64,000 nucleotides of DNA from Rhodoferax mekongensis (lineage in GTDB: Bacteria > Pseudomonadota > Gammaproteobacteria > Burkholderiales > Burkholderiaceae_C). The stretch covers positions 3,825,337 to 3,889,336 of the forward strand of contig NZ_CP132507.1 of the NCBI RefSeq assembly GCF_032191775.1, in the 5' to 3' direction. The notes below the pieces were generated by a model that saw nothing but the letters and a program-made list of their open reading frames with translations, ran no database searches and was not told where the DNA came from. Positions 52,526-61,475 of the stretch are shown here, in pieces (position 1 is the first letter of the stretch; every line of letters begins with the position of its first letter). Made by a program: the position numbers and the translations under genes.

Positions 52526-52987
52526 TTATGCCGCCTTCTTGCCGCCCGCTTTGGCTGCGGGCTTGGTAGCCAGGGCCTTGGCGACCGGTTTGCTGATTTT
52601 GAGTTCACTCTTGGCGAGCAGGGCCTTGGCCTCACGCTGGTGTACCTTGATCTCGTCCAGGTTGGCTTGCAGGTCGGCCATTTGCTCTTCCACCTGTTTG
52701 CGGTGAGCGGCCAACACGTCCAGAAACTTTTGGAGCTGGGCGCCGGTGTCGCGGGGGCTGTCGTACATCTCAATGATGTCTTTGGCCTCCGTCAGGCTCA
52801 GGCCCAGGCGCTTGGCCCGCAAGGTGAGCTTGAGGCGGGTACGATCACGCCCGCTGTACACCCGGTTGCGGCCGCCGGGGCCGGTACGCTCCGGCTGCAA
52901 AAGCCCCAAGTCTTCGTAGAAGCGGATGGCACGGGTGGTCAGGTCAAACTCTTTGGCCAGATCGCTGATGCTGTAAGTGGTGCTCAT
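52526..52987 (-). CDS. liuR: MerR-family regulator LiuR
   Basis: A 153-residue MerR-type regulator: winged HTH YSISDLAKEFDLTTRAIRFYEDLGLLQPERTG, a coiled-coil dimerisation region (RLKLTLRAKRLGLSLTEAKDII to EQMADLQANLDEIKVHQREAKALL) and a basic Ala/Lys tail. LiuR controls leucine and isovalerate catabolic (liu) genes in proteobacteria. The 22-bp palindrome 55 bases upstream is presumably its operator, and the same palindrome precedes the thiolase gene at 37.8-38.9 kb. Confidence 0.9.
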   Translation of the reverse strand: MSTTYSISDLAKEFDLTTRAIRFYEDLGLLQPERTGPGGRNRVYSGRDRTRLKLTLRAKRLGLSLTEAKDIIEMYDSPRDTGAQLQKFLDVLAAHRKQVEEQMADLQANLDEIKVHQREAKALLAKSELKISKPVAKALATKPAAKAGGKKAA

Positions 52988-53042
52988 GGTTCGTTCGTGG
53001 CGGGTGGTGGCAAGGACAAAGGCTTCGCGTCGCCGCGCAAAG

Positions 53043-53064
53043 TTGACGTTTACGTAAACGTCAA
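53043..53064. promoter_or_regulatory. LiuR operator between liuR and MFS gene
   Basis: TTGACGTTTAC followed by its exact reverse complement, a 22-bp perfect palindrome identical to the centre of the one at 38991-39016. On the plus strand TTGACG is followed after 17 bases by TATGAA, a fair sigma70 promoter for the MFS gene that overlaps the operator; on the minus strand TTGACG faces liuR. It therefore probably controls both directions. Confidence 0.85.
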
Positions 53065-53098
53065 TTATGAATCAAAAGAAAAGTGGGTTACTAAACCA

Positions 53099-53121
53099 GA
53101 ACGCGGCTCTCCTGCGCGTTC
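53099..53121 (+). other. Hairpin in the leader of the MFS transporter gene
   Basis: gaacgcg (53099-53105) and cgcgttc (53115-53121) form a perfect 7-bp stem with a 9-base loop in the region between the operator and the ATG. It may structure the leader RNA. No known RNA motif is recognised. Confidence 0.3.
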
Positions 53122-53161
53122 CACGGCCTACGGGCGGCTTCCGGCGCGCTAGAGTGCAGCC

Positions 53162-54373
53162 ATGGCGCGCACCCACCACCTCAGTTTCTACGGCTCCCTG
53201 TTGCTGTCCCGTTTGGCGGACCAGGTTTTGTTGTTTCTGGTGCCGCTGGTGGTGTACCAGCAGACGGGCAGCGCGTCGTGGACCGGCATTGCCTTTTTTG
53301 TGGAAACGCTCACCCGCTTTGTCGCCTTTCCTATTTGCGGGGTACTGAGCGACCGGCATCCCCCCATGCGCCTGCTGCGCCAAAGCCAGGCACTGCGCGC
53401 GCTGAGCTGCGTGGCCGGACTGGCGGCGGGCTTTGCGCTGGAGGGCCAGCCCGCACTGGTCGCGCTGGTGCTGGTGTCCGCCGCCTGCGGTGTGTTCACC
53501 ACCCAGGGGGTGATGGCGCGTGAGGTGCTATTGCCCCACATCTTTCCCGGCGAACGGTTTGAGCGGGTACTGGCCCATGCGCAGATCGCCGACCAGCTCG
53601 GCATGGTGGCCGGGCCCGTGGTCGCAGCCGCTGCTCTGGCTATGTGGCCTTGGCAAGGGGTGCTGGGTTGCAGCGCTTTGCTCTTCATCGCGGCGGATGC
53701 CGGGCTCGCTTGGTGGCAGCATCATCACACGGGTGATTTACCGCAAGGCCGAACTGCGTCAGGCGAAAGCTGGTGGATACCCCTGCGCATTGCGCTCCAA
53801 CACATCGCCCGCTTGCCCGGCATCAAGCCGCTGATCGCACTGGCTGCAGGCGTCAACCTCGTGGTGGGCGTGACCCAAGCCACCGCAGCGGCCATGGTCA
53901 CAGGACTACTGAGCCAAAGCGATGCACGCTATGCGCAGCTGCAGACTGCGGGCGCGGTAGTCACGGTGTTGGTGCTGGCCTGGGTGGCGCGTGTACATTG
54001 GCGCGGCCATGCGCTGGGGGTGTGGTCTTACACCCTGCTGCTCGTGGGTGGGCTGATGACGGCCTGGGCCGTGCACCCCTTGGTCTATGCACTGGGCTTT
54101 TTGCTGGTAATCGGGTTTGACAAGATGTTCAGCGTCTACATCCGCGCCGGCCGCCAGCGCATCATTCCTCCGCAGGACTTCGGCAAAACCAGTGGCGTGG
54201 TCGTGCTGCTCAACAACCTCACCCAACCCCTTGCCGGACTGGCGGTGGGTATGGGCGCACAAGGTGCGGATGCGCGGGGCGTCATCACCGTGCTTGTCGT
54301 GGGAATGGCACTGATGGGCGGAGCGGTCGTCTGGTGGGGTCGCAATAGCGCAGACCACCCCCAAGCTGGCTAG
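53162..54373 (+). CDS. MFS transporter (EntS-like exporter type)
   Basis: A 403-residue protein with about 12 membrane spans and the MFS loop GVLSDRHPPMRLLR between spans 2 and 3; the first span (LSFYGSLLLSRLADQVLLFLVPL) resembles the drug/siderophore exporter branch. The substrate is unknown. It is divergent from liuR and shares its palindromic operator, so it may export or import a leucine-pathway acid such as isovalerate; that is speculation. Ends convergently 5 bases from the M48/DUF45-type gene. Confidence 0.83.
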   Translation: MARTHHLSFYGSLLLSRLADQVLLFLVPLVVYQQTGSASWTGIAFFVETLTRFVAFPICGVLSDRHPPMRLLRQSQALRALSCVAGLAAGFALEGQPALVALVLVSAACGVFTTQGVMAREVLLPHIFPGERFERVLAHAQIADQLGMVAGPVVAAAALAMWPWQGVLGCSALLFIAADAGLAWWQHHHTGDLPQGRTASGESWWIPLRIALQHIARLPGIKPLIALAAGVNLVVGVTQATAAAMVTGLLSQSDARYAQLQTAGAVVTVLVLAWVARVHWRGHALGVWSYTLLLVGGLMTAWAVHPLVYALGFLLVIGFDKMFSVYIRAGRQRIIPPQDFGKTSGVVVLLNNLTQPLAGLAVGMGAQGADARGVITVLVVGMALMGGAVVWWGRNSADHPQAG

Positions 54374-54378
54374 CCCGC

Positions 54379-55350
54379 TCACCACTTCGGGATCGCCGGG
54401 TCCTTGAGGCTGTGGCGCAGCTCAGCGTAATCAGGCACCACGGTACGTACCGTGTCCCAGAAGCGGGGGCTGTGGTCCATCACCCGCAAATGGCTGAGTT
54501 CATGGGCGACCACATAGTCCACGACCTCCTGCCGGAAGTGAATAAGCCGCCAGTTCAGTCGGATCGAGCCATCGCTTTTGGCACTGCCCCATCGTGTGCC
54601 GGCGTTGCTCAGACTCAGTTTCTTCCATTGCACATGCAACAGGGGGGCGAAATGGTCCAGCCGTTGCACAAACAAGGCCTTGGCCTGACGCATGAGCCAG
54701 GCTTGCACGGCATCCCGGATTTGCGTCGGACTGGCTGTTTGGGGCAAGGCCACACGCAGCTGGCGCACACCGTCTGCATCGGGCAGCTCATCCAGCGCGG
54801 CCCCTTTGGCACTGAAGCCGTGGGCGGCGTCCAGGGCAATGCGTACGGTGTCGCCCAGAAAAGGAAACTCGGCCCCCTGCGCCCATTCCACCTGCGCATG
54901 CTCCTGGCGCGTGACGCGCTCCCGGGTTTCATGCAGCTTGCGCAGGATCCAGGCGGCTTTTTCTTGCAAGGCCGCATCGACCTCGTACAGAGGCGTCCAG
55001 CGTGGCGCACGCACGGCCAGACCGTCAGGGCCGACCACAAAGCCGATGGTGCGCCGCTTGCCGCGGGCAAAGGCATAGCGCACCACGGCACCGTCCAAGC
55101 GCACTTCACGGGTGGCTTGCGGGTGGCTGTAGCTCACCGGCGCGATAGCTTGCGGGAGAGGCTGACCGGGCTCGAAGGGGCCGGCGGGCGGAGTTGGAAG
55201 GGTCGTCACCGGCGTCACTGGTGTCATCCCTATGCGTGGTGGCGAGCGTTTTTTTGCTACTTTTTTAGGAGCTGCTTGCGCAAGATCTACGGGCGCTGGA
55301 GCCTCAAAAGGCTCAAAAAGATCCAGCGTGAAGCGCAGCAGCGGATGCAT
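54379..55350 (-). CDS. YgjP-like M48/DUF45 metallopeptidase
   Basis: A 323-residue protein whose C-terminal domain has the zinc motif HELSHLRVMDHSPRFW (HExxH-like plus a downstream His) and the WGSAKSDGSIRLNWRLIHF segment of DUF45/WSS1-type predicted zinc proteases. The N-terminal ~100 residues are low in complexity; a family D repeat encodes part of it (VDLAQAAPKK…). It belongs to the conserved block plsC-DUF45 of betaproteobacteria. Function unknown; relatives include DNA-protein crosslink repair proteases. Confidence 0.85.
   Translation of the reverse strand: MHPLLRFTLDLFEPFEAPAPVDLAQAAPKKVAKKRSPPRIGMTPVTPVTTLPTPPAGPFEPGQPLPQAIAPVSYSHPQATREVRLDGAVVRYAFARGKRRTIGFVVGPDGLAVRAPRWTPLYEVDAALQEKAAWILRKLHETRERVTRQEHAQVEWAQGAEFPFLGDTVRIALDAAHGFSAKGAALDELPDADGVRQLRVALPQTASPTQIRDAVQAWLMRQAKALFVQRLDHFAPLLHVQWKKLSLSNAGTRWGSAKSDGSIRLNWRLIHFRQEVVDYVVAHELSHLRVMDHSPRFWDTVRTVVPDYAELRHSLKDPAIPKW
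55256..55304 (+). repeat. Family D dispersed repeat, copy 9 (in DUF45 gene)
   Basis: gctacttttttaggagctgc then ttgcgcaagatctacgggcg, antisense to the gene and in frame. Confidence 0.8.
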
Positions 55351-55363
55351 GGCGCGCGCCGTC

Positions 55364-56164
55364 TCAGCCCTTGGCGGGGTAGGCCTCGGGGTCCAGGCGG
55401 CGCATTTCCGCTTCGATCCAGGTTTGCACCTCGGTCATCAGCTCTTTGGGGTCGCGGCCTTCGCTGGGGATGGGCTTGCCGATAGACACTTCCACCACAC
55501 CCGGCGTCTTGATGAAGGCTTTGCGCGGCCAGCATTTGGCGCTGGTCACAGCCACCGGAATCACCGGCGCGCCGGTCGCCACGGCGAGGCGGGTGCCGCC
55601 CAATTTGTAGGTACCGGTCTGGCCCCGGGGAATGCGGGTGCCCTCAGGGAACATGATGACCCAGATGCCTTGCGCCAACAGGCGTTTGCCCTGCTCCACC
55701 ACTTTGGCGAAAGACTCGGCGCGCTGGCTGCGGTCTATGTGGATCATGTCCAGGCGCCCCATGGCCCATCCAAAAAACGGCACATAGAGCAGCTCTTTTT
55801 TGAACACATACGCCAGCGGATGCGGCATGAGCGTAGGCATCAAAAAGGTCTCGAAGGTGGACTGGTGCTTGACCAGCAGAATCGCCGGAGCGGTGTCACC
55901 GGTGGGCAAGTTGTCCCAGCCGATCACGTGGGTGCGGATACCCAGCAGCACGCGCGCACCACCGATGGCCCAGCTCAGCCAGCGCACCGCCATCCACCAC
56001 AGCGGTTTGCCGCGCACACGGATGGAGGCGACCAGCATGATGATTCCCCAGGGAATCACTGTCACCAGCATCCACAGCATGTGCAAGCAGGAGCGCAGCA
56101 CCGCCATGAACCAGTTGGGGCGCTTTTGGGTGGGGACTGCGGTGTAGGGAGGCATGCCGCTCAT
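55364..56164 (-). CDS. plsC: 1-acyl-sn-glycerol-3-phosphate acyltransferase PlsC
   Basis: A 266-residue membrane acyltransferase. Motif I is VKHQSTFETF, with Glu in place of the usual Asp (HX4E instead of HX4D), and motif III is MFPEGTRIPRG. Two N-terminal hydrophobic segments anchor it in the inner membrane. It makes phosphatidic acid for phospholipid synthesis. The start overlaps the gmhB stop by ATGA. The block gmhB-plsC-DUF45 is conserved in betaproteobacteria. Confidence 0.92.
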   Translation of the reverse strand: MSGMPPYTAVPTQKRPNWFMAVLRSCLHMLWMLVTVIPWGIIMLVASIRVRGKPLWWMAVRWLSWAIGGARVLLGIRTHVIGWDNLPTGDTAPAILLVKHQSTFETFLMPTLMPHPLAYVFKKELLYVPFFGWAMGRLDMIHIDRSQRAESFAKVVEQGKRLLAQGIWVIMFPEGTRIPRGQTGTYKLGGTRLAVATGAPVIPVAVTSAKCWPRKAFIKTPGVVEVSIGKPIPSEGRDPKELMTEVQTWIEAEMRRLDPEAYPAKG

Positions 56165-56709
56165 GGCCGGGCTACCAGGTAATCGGCAAATGCCATCAGG
56201 TCGTCATGAACGACCGTACCGGGCGGGTAGTTGTCCGGCAAGGGCCTGCCGCGCAGGGATGCCGCTTTGCCGGTAAGCACAAGATGCGGCTCGCAACCTA
56301 CTGCAGCGCCGGCAATCAAGTCCCGCGGTGAGTCCCCGGTGCAGGGCATGCCCTTCAGGTCGATGCCAAAGCGCTCGCCAATCTGCTCGAACAAGCCAGG
56401 CTCGGGCTTTCGGCAGCGGCATTGGTCATCCGGCGCATGGGGGCAGTAAAAAATGGCATCGACCTTGCCGCCGACTGCGGCGAGCATGGAGTGCATCTTG
56501 GCGTGCATGGCATTGAGCGACACCACGTCGAACAGGCCTCGCCCCAAGCCGCTCTGGTTGGTCGCGACCACTACGTGCCATCCGGCATGGTTGAGCTTGG
56601 CAATGGCTTCCAGCGCGCCGGGCAAAGGGCGCCATTCGTTAGGAGACTTCACGAACTCCGCACTGTCTTCGTTGATGGTGCCGTCGCGGTCGAGAATGCA
56701 GAGATTCAT
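56161..56709 (-). CDS. gmhB: D-glycero-beta-D-manno-heptose 1,7-bisphosphate 7-phosphatase
   Basis: A 182-residue HAD phosphatase with motif I LDRDGTINED, a zinc loop CPHAPDDQCRCRKPEPGL and motif IV GDSPRDLIAGAA. It removes the 7-phosphate in ADP-heptose synthesis for lipopolysaccharide. The start overlaps glyS by a short gap of 15 bases, and it overlaps plsC (ATGA). Confidence 0.93.
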   Translation of the reverse strand: MNLCILDRDGTINEDSAEFVKSPNEWRPLPGALEAIAKLNHAGWHVVVATNQSGLGRGLFDVVSLNAMHAKMHSMLAAVGGKVDAIFYCPHAPDDQCRCRKPEPGLFEQIGERFGIDLKGMPCTGDSPRDLIAGAAVGCEPHLVLTGKAASLRGRPLPDNYPPGTVVHDDLMAFADYLVARP

Positions 56710-56724
56710 GCGGTTGTTGGCAAT

Positions 56725-58869
56725 TTATGCAGCGAGTTTGGACAGGTCTGCCACGCGGTTCATGGCGACATGCAGGCTCTTGAGCAAGCCCAAACGGTTC
56801 AGGCGCAGGTCCATCTGCTCTGCGTTGACCATGACATCTTCAAAGAAGGCGTCAACCGGCACGCGCAAAGCTGCCAAAGACTGCAACGAAGCGGTGTAGT
56901 CGCCGGCTTGCCATTGGCTTTGGGCCTGGGGCAGCACGGTTTGCATGGCTGCGAACAGCGCCTTTTCGGCCGCCTCTTGCAATAGCACTTCGCTCACGTG
57001 TGCGTCAACATCGTCCGTCTTTTTGAGGATGTTGCCAATGCGCTTGTTGGCGGCAGCTAAGGCTGGCGCTTCAGGAAGTGCGGCGAACACCTTTACAGCT
57101 TGAATACGAGGAACGATGTCATGTAACGGTGGACGCGTGGATACGACAGCATCGACGACCTCCGGACGATAAAGACCATTGGCGACCAAACGGTTTTGGT
57201 AACGATCGTAGATAAATTCACTTAGCCCGGACACTGTGTCGGATGACAGAAGCTCGGGTGGAAACTGTTGCTGAGCGAAATCAAGCAACTCAGCCAAGTG
57301 AAGGCGCATTTGCCCCACATCTAAAAACGTCGCTAACCCAAGCAGTTCGAAACGATTCCCCAACGTTAGCGCGTGTCGACGCAACGCAAAGGGATCTTTC
57401 TCGCCAGTGGGTTTTAGTCCAATTCCCCAAATGCCGACCAACGTTTCGACGCGATCTGCAATGTCCAATGCGAACGAAACGAGATTGACTGCCGCAGTAT
57501 GGTCACGCTGCAAAAGATATTGGTCTTCAATTGCCTCAGCCACAGACTCATCCTCACCATCGTGCCGTGCGTAATAGCCGCCCATCACACCCTGAAGTTC
57601 AGGGAATTCACCAACCATGTCTGTCAACAAGTCTGCTTTTGCAAGGACCGCGGCACGGTCTGCTAACGCAGGCTCGGCGCCAATTCGCTCCGCCACCCAC
57701 TTGGCTATCGCGCGCACGCGCTCCACGCGCTCGCCCTGGGTACCCAGCTTGTTGTGGTACACGACCTTGCCCAGACCTTCCACGCGGGAAGCAAGAGTCT
57801 TTTTTCGGTCTTGGTCGAAGAAGAACTTGGCATCGGCCAAACGGGGGCGCACCACGCGTTCATTGCCGCCGATGACGAAACTGGCATCGTCGGGCTTGAT
57901 GTTGGAAACCACCAGGAACTTGTTGGTGAGCTTGCCGGCAGCGTCGAGCAACGGGAAGTACTTCTGATTGGCCTTCATGGTGAGAATCAGGCATTCCTGC
58001 GGCACTTCGAGGAACTGGGCTTCGAACTCACAAATCAGCACATTCGGGCGCTCGACCAGTGCGGTCACTTCGTCCAGCAGGGCGTCATCTTCAATGGGTT
58101 TGCATCCACCGCCCACCTGGGCAGCTGCAGCATCCAGCTGGCGAACGATTTCAGCGCGGCGTTCCGCAAAGCTGGCGATCACGGCGCCGTCTTTGGCCAG
58201 CGTAACGGCATAGGCATCGGCATCCGCAATCACGACGGGAGACACTGCCGCCTCAAAGCGGTGGCCTTCAGTGCGGTTGCCGGATTGCAGGCCCAGCGCT
58301 TGCACCGGCACCACGTCGCTGCCGTGCAATGCCACCAGGCCGTGCGCAGGGCGCACGAAGCTCACACTAGTCCAGCCGGGCAATTCACAACCGCTTTGCA
58401 GCTGGTAGCTCATGACCTTGGGGATGGGCAGCTTGGCGATGGTCTCCAGCAAGGCCTTCTGCAGGCCATCCACCAGAGTGGCACCCTTGACAATGCTGTC
58501 ATAGAACAAAGCTTCAGCCTTGCCATCCATGGCGCGTTTGAGAGCTGGCACGGCGCTGGCATCCGCGCCCAGGGCTTGCAGCTTTTTGAGCAATGCGGGG
58601 GTGGCGTTGCCGGATGCGTCCAGGCCCACAGCCACGGGCATCAGCTTTTGCGAGACCGCTTTGTCTGCAGCTTGGGGGGCGACCGCAGCCACGTGCACAG
58701 CCAAACGACGGGGCGATGCGAAGTGCGTCACGGCCGCATCTGCTGCCACCAGGCCCTGGGCCTTGAGGGAGTCCGCCAGCACCGTGGCAAACGCTTCACC
58801 CAACTTCTTCAATGCCTTGGGGGGCAGCTCTTCTACAAACAGTTCTACCAGAAGGTTTTTTGTTGTCAT
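56725..58869 (-). CDS. glyS: Glycyl-tRNA synthetase, beta subunit
   Basis: A 714-residue GlyS. The start LVELFVEELPPKALKKL and the HD-like and anticodon-binding-like regions (CLILTMKANQKYFPLLDA; FALRRHALTLGNRFELL) are typical. It forms an alpha2beta2 enzyme with glyQ just upstream (20 bases). The segment at about 57,100-57,700 is more AT-rich (roughly 50% GC) than the flanks and uses different codons, although the reading frame and conserved protein continue. Confidence 0.96.
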   Translation of the reverse strand: MTTKNLLVELFVEELPPKALKKLGEAFATVLADSLKAQGLVAADAAVTHFASPRRLAVHVAAVAPQAADKAVSQKLMPVAVGLDASGNATPALLKKLQALGADASAVPALKRAMDGKAEALFYDSIVKGATLVDGLQKALLETIAKLPIPKVMSYQLQSGCELPGWTSVSFVRPAHGLVALHGSDVVPVQALGLQSGNRTEGHRFEAAVSPVVIADADAYAVTLAKDGAVIASFAERRAEIVRQLDAAAAQVGGGCKPIEDDALLDEVTALVERPNVLICEFEAQFLEVPQECLILTMKANQKYFPLLDAAGKLTNKFLVVSNIKPDDASFVIGGNERVVRPRLADAKFFFDQDRKKTLASRVEGLGKVVYHNKLGTQGERVERVRAIAKWVAERIGAEPALADRAAVLAKADLLTDMVGEFPELQGVMGGYYARHDGEDESVAEAIEDQYLLQRDHTAAVNLVSFALDIADRVETLVGIWGIGLKPTGEKDPFALRRHALTLGNRFELLGLATFLDVGQMRLHLAELLDFAQQQFPPELLSSDTVSGLSEFIYDRYQNRLVANGLYRPEVVDAVVSTRPPLHDIVPRIQAVKVFAALPEAPALAAANKRIGNILKKTDDVDAHVSEVLLQEAAEKALFAAMQTVLPQAQSQWQAGDYTASLQSLAALRVPVDAFFEDVMVNAEQMDLRLNRLGLLKSLHVAMNRVADLSKLAA

Positions 58870-58889
58870 GTCTTTGTTTCTCCGTGCGC

Positions 58890-59795
58890 TTACGCGGCCT
58901 TCTTGGGCATCTGTTCAATCCACTCGCGCGGCGCCATGGGGAAGCCCAATCGCTCCCGGCTCTCGTAGTAGGCCTGCGCCACACTGCGCGCCAGATTGCG
59001 GATGCGGCCGATGTAGGCAGCACGCTCAGTCACGCTGATGGCACCCCGGGCGTCCAGCAGGTTGAAGCTATGGGCGCATTTCAGTACTTGCTCGTAGGCG
59101 GGCAGTGCAAGCTGCTGCTCCATCAGGTATTTGGCCTGCTTCTCGTGCGCGTTGAAGGCGGTGAACAGGAAGTCAGCGTCGCTGTGCTCGAAGTTGTAGG
59201 TGGACTGCTCCACTTCGTTCTGGTGATACACGTCACCGTATTTCATGGTTTCTGTCCACTGCAGGTTGTAGACGTTGTCCACGCCTTGCAAGTACATGGC
59301 CAAGCGCTCAAGGCCGTAGGTAATCTCGCCAGTGGCGGGTTTACAGTCGATGCCGCCAACCTGCTGGAAGTAGGTGAACTGGGTGACTTCCATGCCGTTG
59401 AGCCAGACTTCCCAGCCGAGGCCCCATGCGCCCAACGTGGGGTTTTCCCAGTCGTCTTCCACAAAGCGGATGTCGTTTTTCTTGAGGTCGAAGCCCAGTG
59501 CCTCCAAGGAGCCGAGGTACAGCTCAAGGATGTTGGCGGGTGCGGGCTTGAGCACCACCTGGTATTGGTAGTAGTGCTGCAGGCGGTTGGGGTTCTCGCC
59601 ATAGCGGCCATCCTTGGGACGGCGGCTGGGCTGAACATACGCGGCCTTCCAAGGCTCCGGGCCGATGGCGCGCAAAAAGGTGGCTGTGTGCGAAGTGCCT
59701 GCACCCACTTCCATGTCATAAGGCTGCAGGAGCGCACAACCCTGGCGGTCCCAGTAGTCCTGAAGGCGAAGAATGATTTGCTGAAAAGTAAGCAT
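58890..59795 (-). CDS. glyQ: Glycyl-tRNA synthetase, alpha subunit
   Basis: 301 residues from the ATG at 59793-59795 ([27 protein letters not shown]); upstream frame is non-coding. Class II synthetase motifs are visible, such as [29 protein letters not shown] and [11 protein letters not shown]. It activates glycine and pairs with GlyS. Conserved order lnt-glyQ-glyS. Confidence 0.96.
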   Translation of the reverse strand: MLTFQQIILRLQDYWDRQGCALLQPYDMEVGAGTSHTATFLRAIGPEPWKAAYVQPSRRPKDGRYGENPNRLQHYYQYQVVLKPAPANILELYLGSLEALGFDLKKNDIRFVEDDWENPTLGAWGLGWEVWLNGMEVTQFTYFQQVGGIDCKPATGEITYGLERLAMYLQGVDNVYNLQWTETMKYGDVYHQNEVEQSTYNFEHSDADFLFTAFNAHEKQAKYLMEQQLALPAYEQVLKCAHSFNLLDARGAISVTERAAYIGRIRNLARSVAQAYYESRERLGFPMAPREWIEQMPKKAA

Positions 59796-59912
59796 GGTGT
59801 GAGTGCAATCTCCGGCCGTGGCCGGTGCAGGGCAAGCTGCGTTCAAGTAAACCTCGCATTTTACGGGGGTGGACGTGGTTCTGCAGCCACGCACCGCCGC
59901 TTGCGGCCAGCT

Positions 59913-61475
59913 TTAGCGAGGCTTGCGTTTGTAGAAGGCGACAGCCACGATCACCAAGGCCACGATCCAGAGTGGCCAGAGCCCGAAACGTGAGGCCCAC
60001 CACGCAAACGGCGTCAAACCGGTGCGGCCTTGCACTTGGCCCTGCAGCACACCGCGGGTCAATGGGCGCAGCATGTCAATCACTTTGCCCTCATGTGACA
60101 GGAATGCCGTGGCGCCGGTATTGGTGGCTCGCACAAAGGGGCGCTGAAATTCCAAGGCTCGCGCCCGGGAGATGTTGAGATGCTGCTGCAGAGCGACCGT
60201 GTTGTTGAACCAACCGAGGTTGCTCACGTTCGCAAAGATGGTGGGGGACGTCGTGATGTCCGTAAACCGTGTGGCGAGCTCTTCACCGTAGAGGTCTTCG
60301 TAGCAGATGTTTGGTGCGACGCGTTCACCGCGTACAGGCAATGAAGCCTGCCCCAAGGGCCCACGGTTGAAATCGCCCAGCGGAATATTCATGAGCTGGG
60401 TGAACCACTTGAACAGTGGCGGGATGAACTCTCCAAAAGGCACCAAGTGATGCTTGTCGTATTGCCACACCTTTTGCTCACTTGGCGTCAAGCCGATGAC
60501 CGAGTTGGTGTATCCGGTTTTGAAACTGCCCAAAGGGATGCCGATGAGCGCTGACTGGGTGCCCTGCATGAATCGGGTGGTCAACGCATCCCAATAGCCA
60601 TCTGGCAATTGCTGTGGCAGCAAGGGAATTGCGGTTTCAGGCGCGATGACCAGATCGCCAGTGCTTTGGTTCAGCGCATTGCGATACCACTGCAAGGCCA
60701 GTGGCACGCCACTCCCGGTTTCAAACTTCTCATCCTGCGGAATATTGCCTTGCAGAAGGGTCACTTGCAGAGTGCTGGTGGGCTCGGTGAATCCATTCCA
60801 GCCTGCGGGCAATACGGAGGGGATGCATAGCAATGCGCTCATCGCGACGGCAGGCCCCCACCGGCGCTGAGTCCAAGCTATGGCCAAGACTGCGGCCCAC
60901 AAGGCAGCCAAACCTGATACGCCGTAGCTCCCTATCCAAGGCAAGTACGCGGCAAGTGGCCCATCCACATGGGCATAACCAATAGCGCCCCAGCCGAAGC
61001 CCGTGAGCCATGTTCCGCGTGCCATTTCGGCCATCAACCAGAGTGCGGCAAATGCGCCTATGGCCAAAGCGTTATGTACTGGAAACCACTTGCGCCACAG
61101 CCATATTGCTATTGCATAGTAGGCTCCCAAAGCCGCTGCCAATGCGATGACGGCTATGACGGCCAGCAGTGCCGGCAAGCCACCGTAAGTGTGCATGGCA
61201 ACAAACAGCCACCAGAAGGTGGTGGATAACCAAGTGGTCGCGAATGCCCATGTATATCGCGCTGCACTGGCGGGTGAATTTAGTCTGGCAACTGCCACCA
61301 CAAATGCCGCCATGGAGACCGTCTGCAACCACCAGATAGTTTGGCCTTGCACTATTCCAGCACCAATTGGCCAACCCACGCCGATAGATTGTGCGGCAGC
61401 AGCTATAAAAACAATAGCAATGGTAGGCAACGACGCCACTTCATTGCGTCGCGCGTCTGCCGACTTGCGGTCCAT
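59913..61475 (-). CDS. lnt: Apolipoprotein N-acyltransferase Lnt
   Basis: A 520-residue inner-membrane protein with about six to eight spans followed by a nitrilase-like periplasmic domain. The Glu-Lys-Cys triad is visible in VIAPETAIPLL, YDKHHLVPFGEFIP and NICYEDLYGEE. It adds the third acyl chain to lipoproteins, including the Spy-like lipoprotein here. The N-terminal span region includes a family D-like segment. Its start overlaps the corC stop (TGATG). Confidence 0.92.
   Translation of the reverse strand: MDRKSADARRNEVASLPTIAIVFIAAAAQSIGVGWPIGAGIVQGQTIWWLQTVSMAAFVVAVARLNSPASAARYTWAFATTWLSTTFWWLFVAMHTYGGLPALLAVIAVIALAAALGAYYAIAIWLWRKWFPVHNALAIGAFAALWLMAEMARGTWLTGFGWGAIGYAHVDGPLAAYLPWIGSYGVSGLAALWAAVLAIAWTQRRWGPAVAMSALLCIPSVLPAGWNGFTEPTSTLQVTLLQGNIPQDEKFETGSGVPLALQWYRNALNQSTGDLVIAPETAIPLLPQQLPDGYWDALTTRFMQGTQSALIGIPLGSFKTGYTNSVIGLTPSEQKVWQYDKHHLVPFGEFIPPLFKWFTQLMNIPLGDFNRGPLGQASLPVRGERVAPNICYEDLYGEELATRFTDITTSPTIFANVSNLGWFNNTVALQQHLNISRARALEFQRPFVRATNTGATAFLSHEGKVIDMLRPLTRGVLQGQVQGRTGLTPFAWWASRFGLWPLWIVALVIVAVAFYKRKPR
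61375..61418 (-). repeat. Family D dispersed repeat, copy 10 (in lnt)
   Basis: Minus-strand reading GCTATTGTTTTTATAGCTGC then TGCCGCACAATCTATCGGCG, a slightly decayed match. It encodes part of the first hydrophobic stretch of Lnt (IAIVFIAAAAQSIG). Confidence 0.55.

Noticed and set aside
59796..59912. Terminator between lnt and glyQ
   Set aside because: A short GC hairpin exists but no U run follows on the relevant strand.
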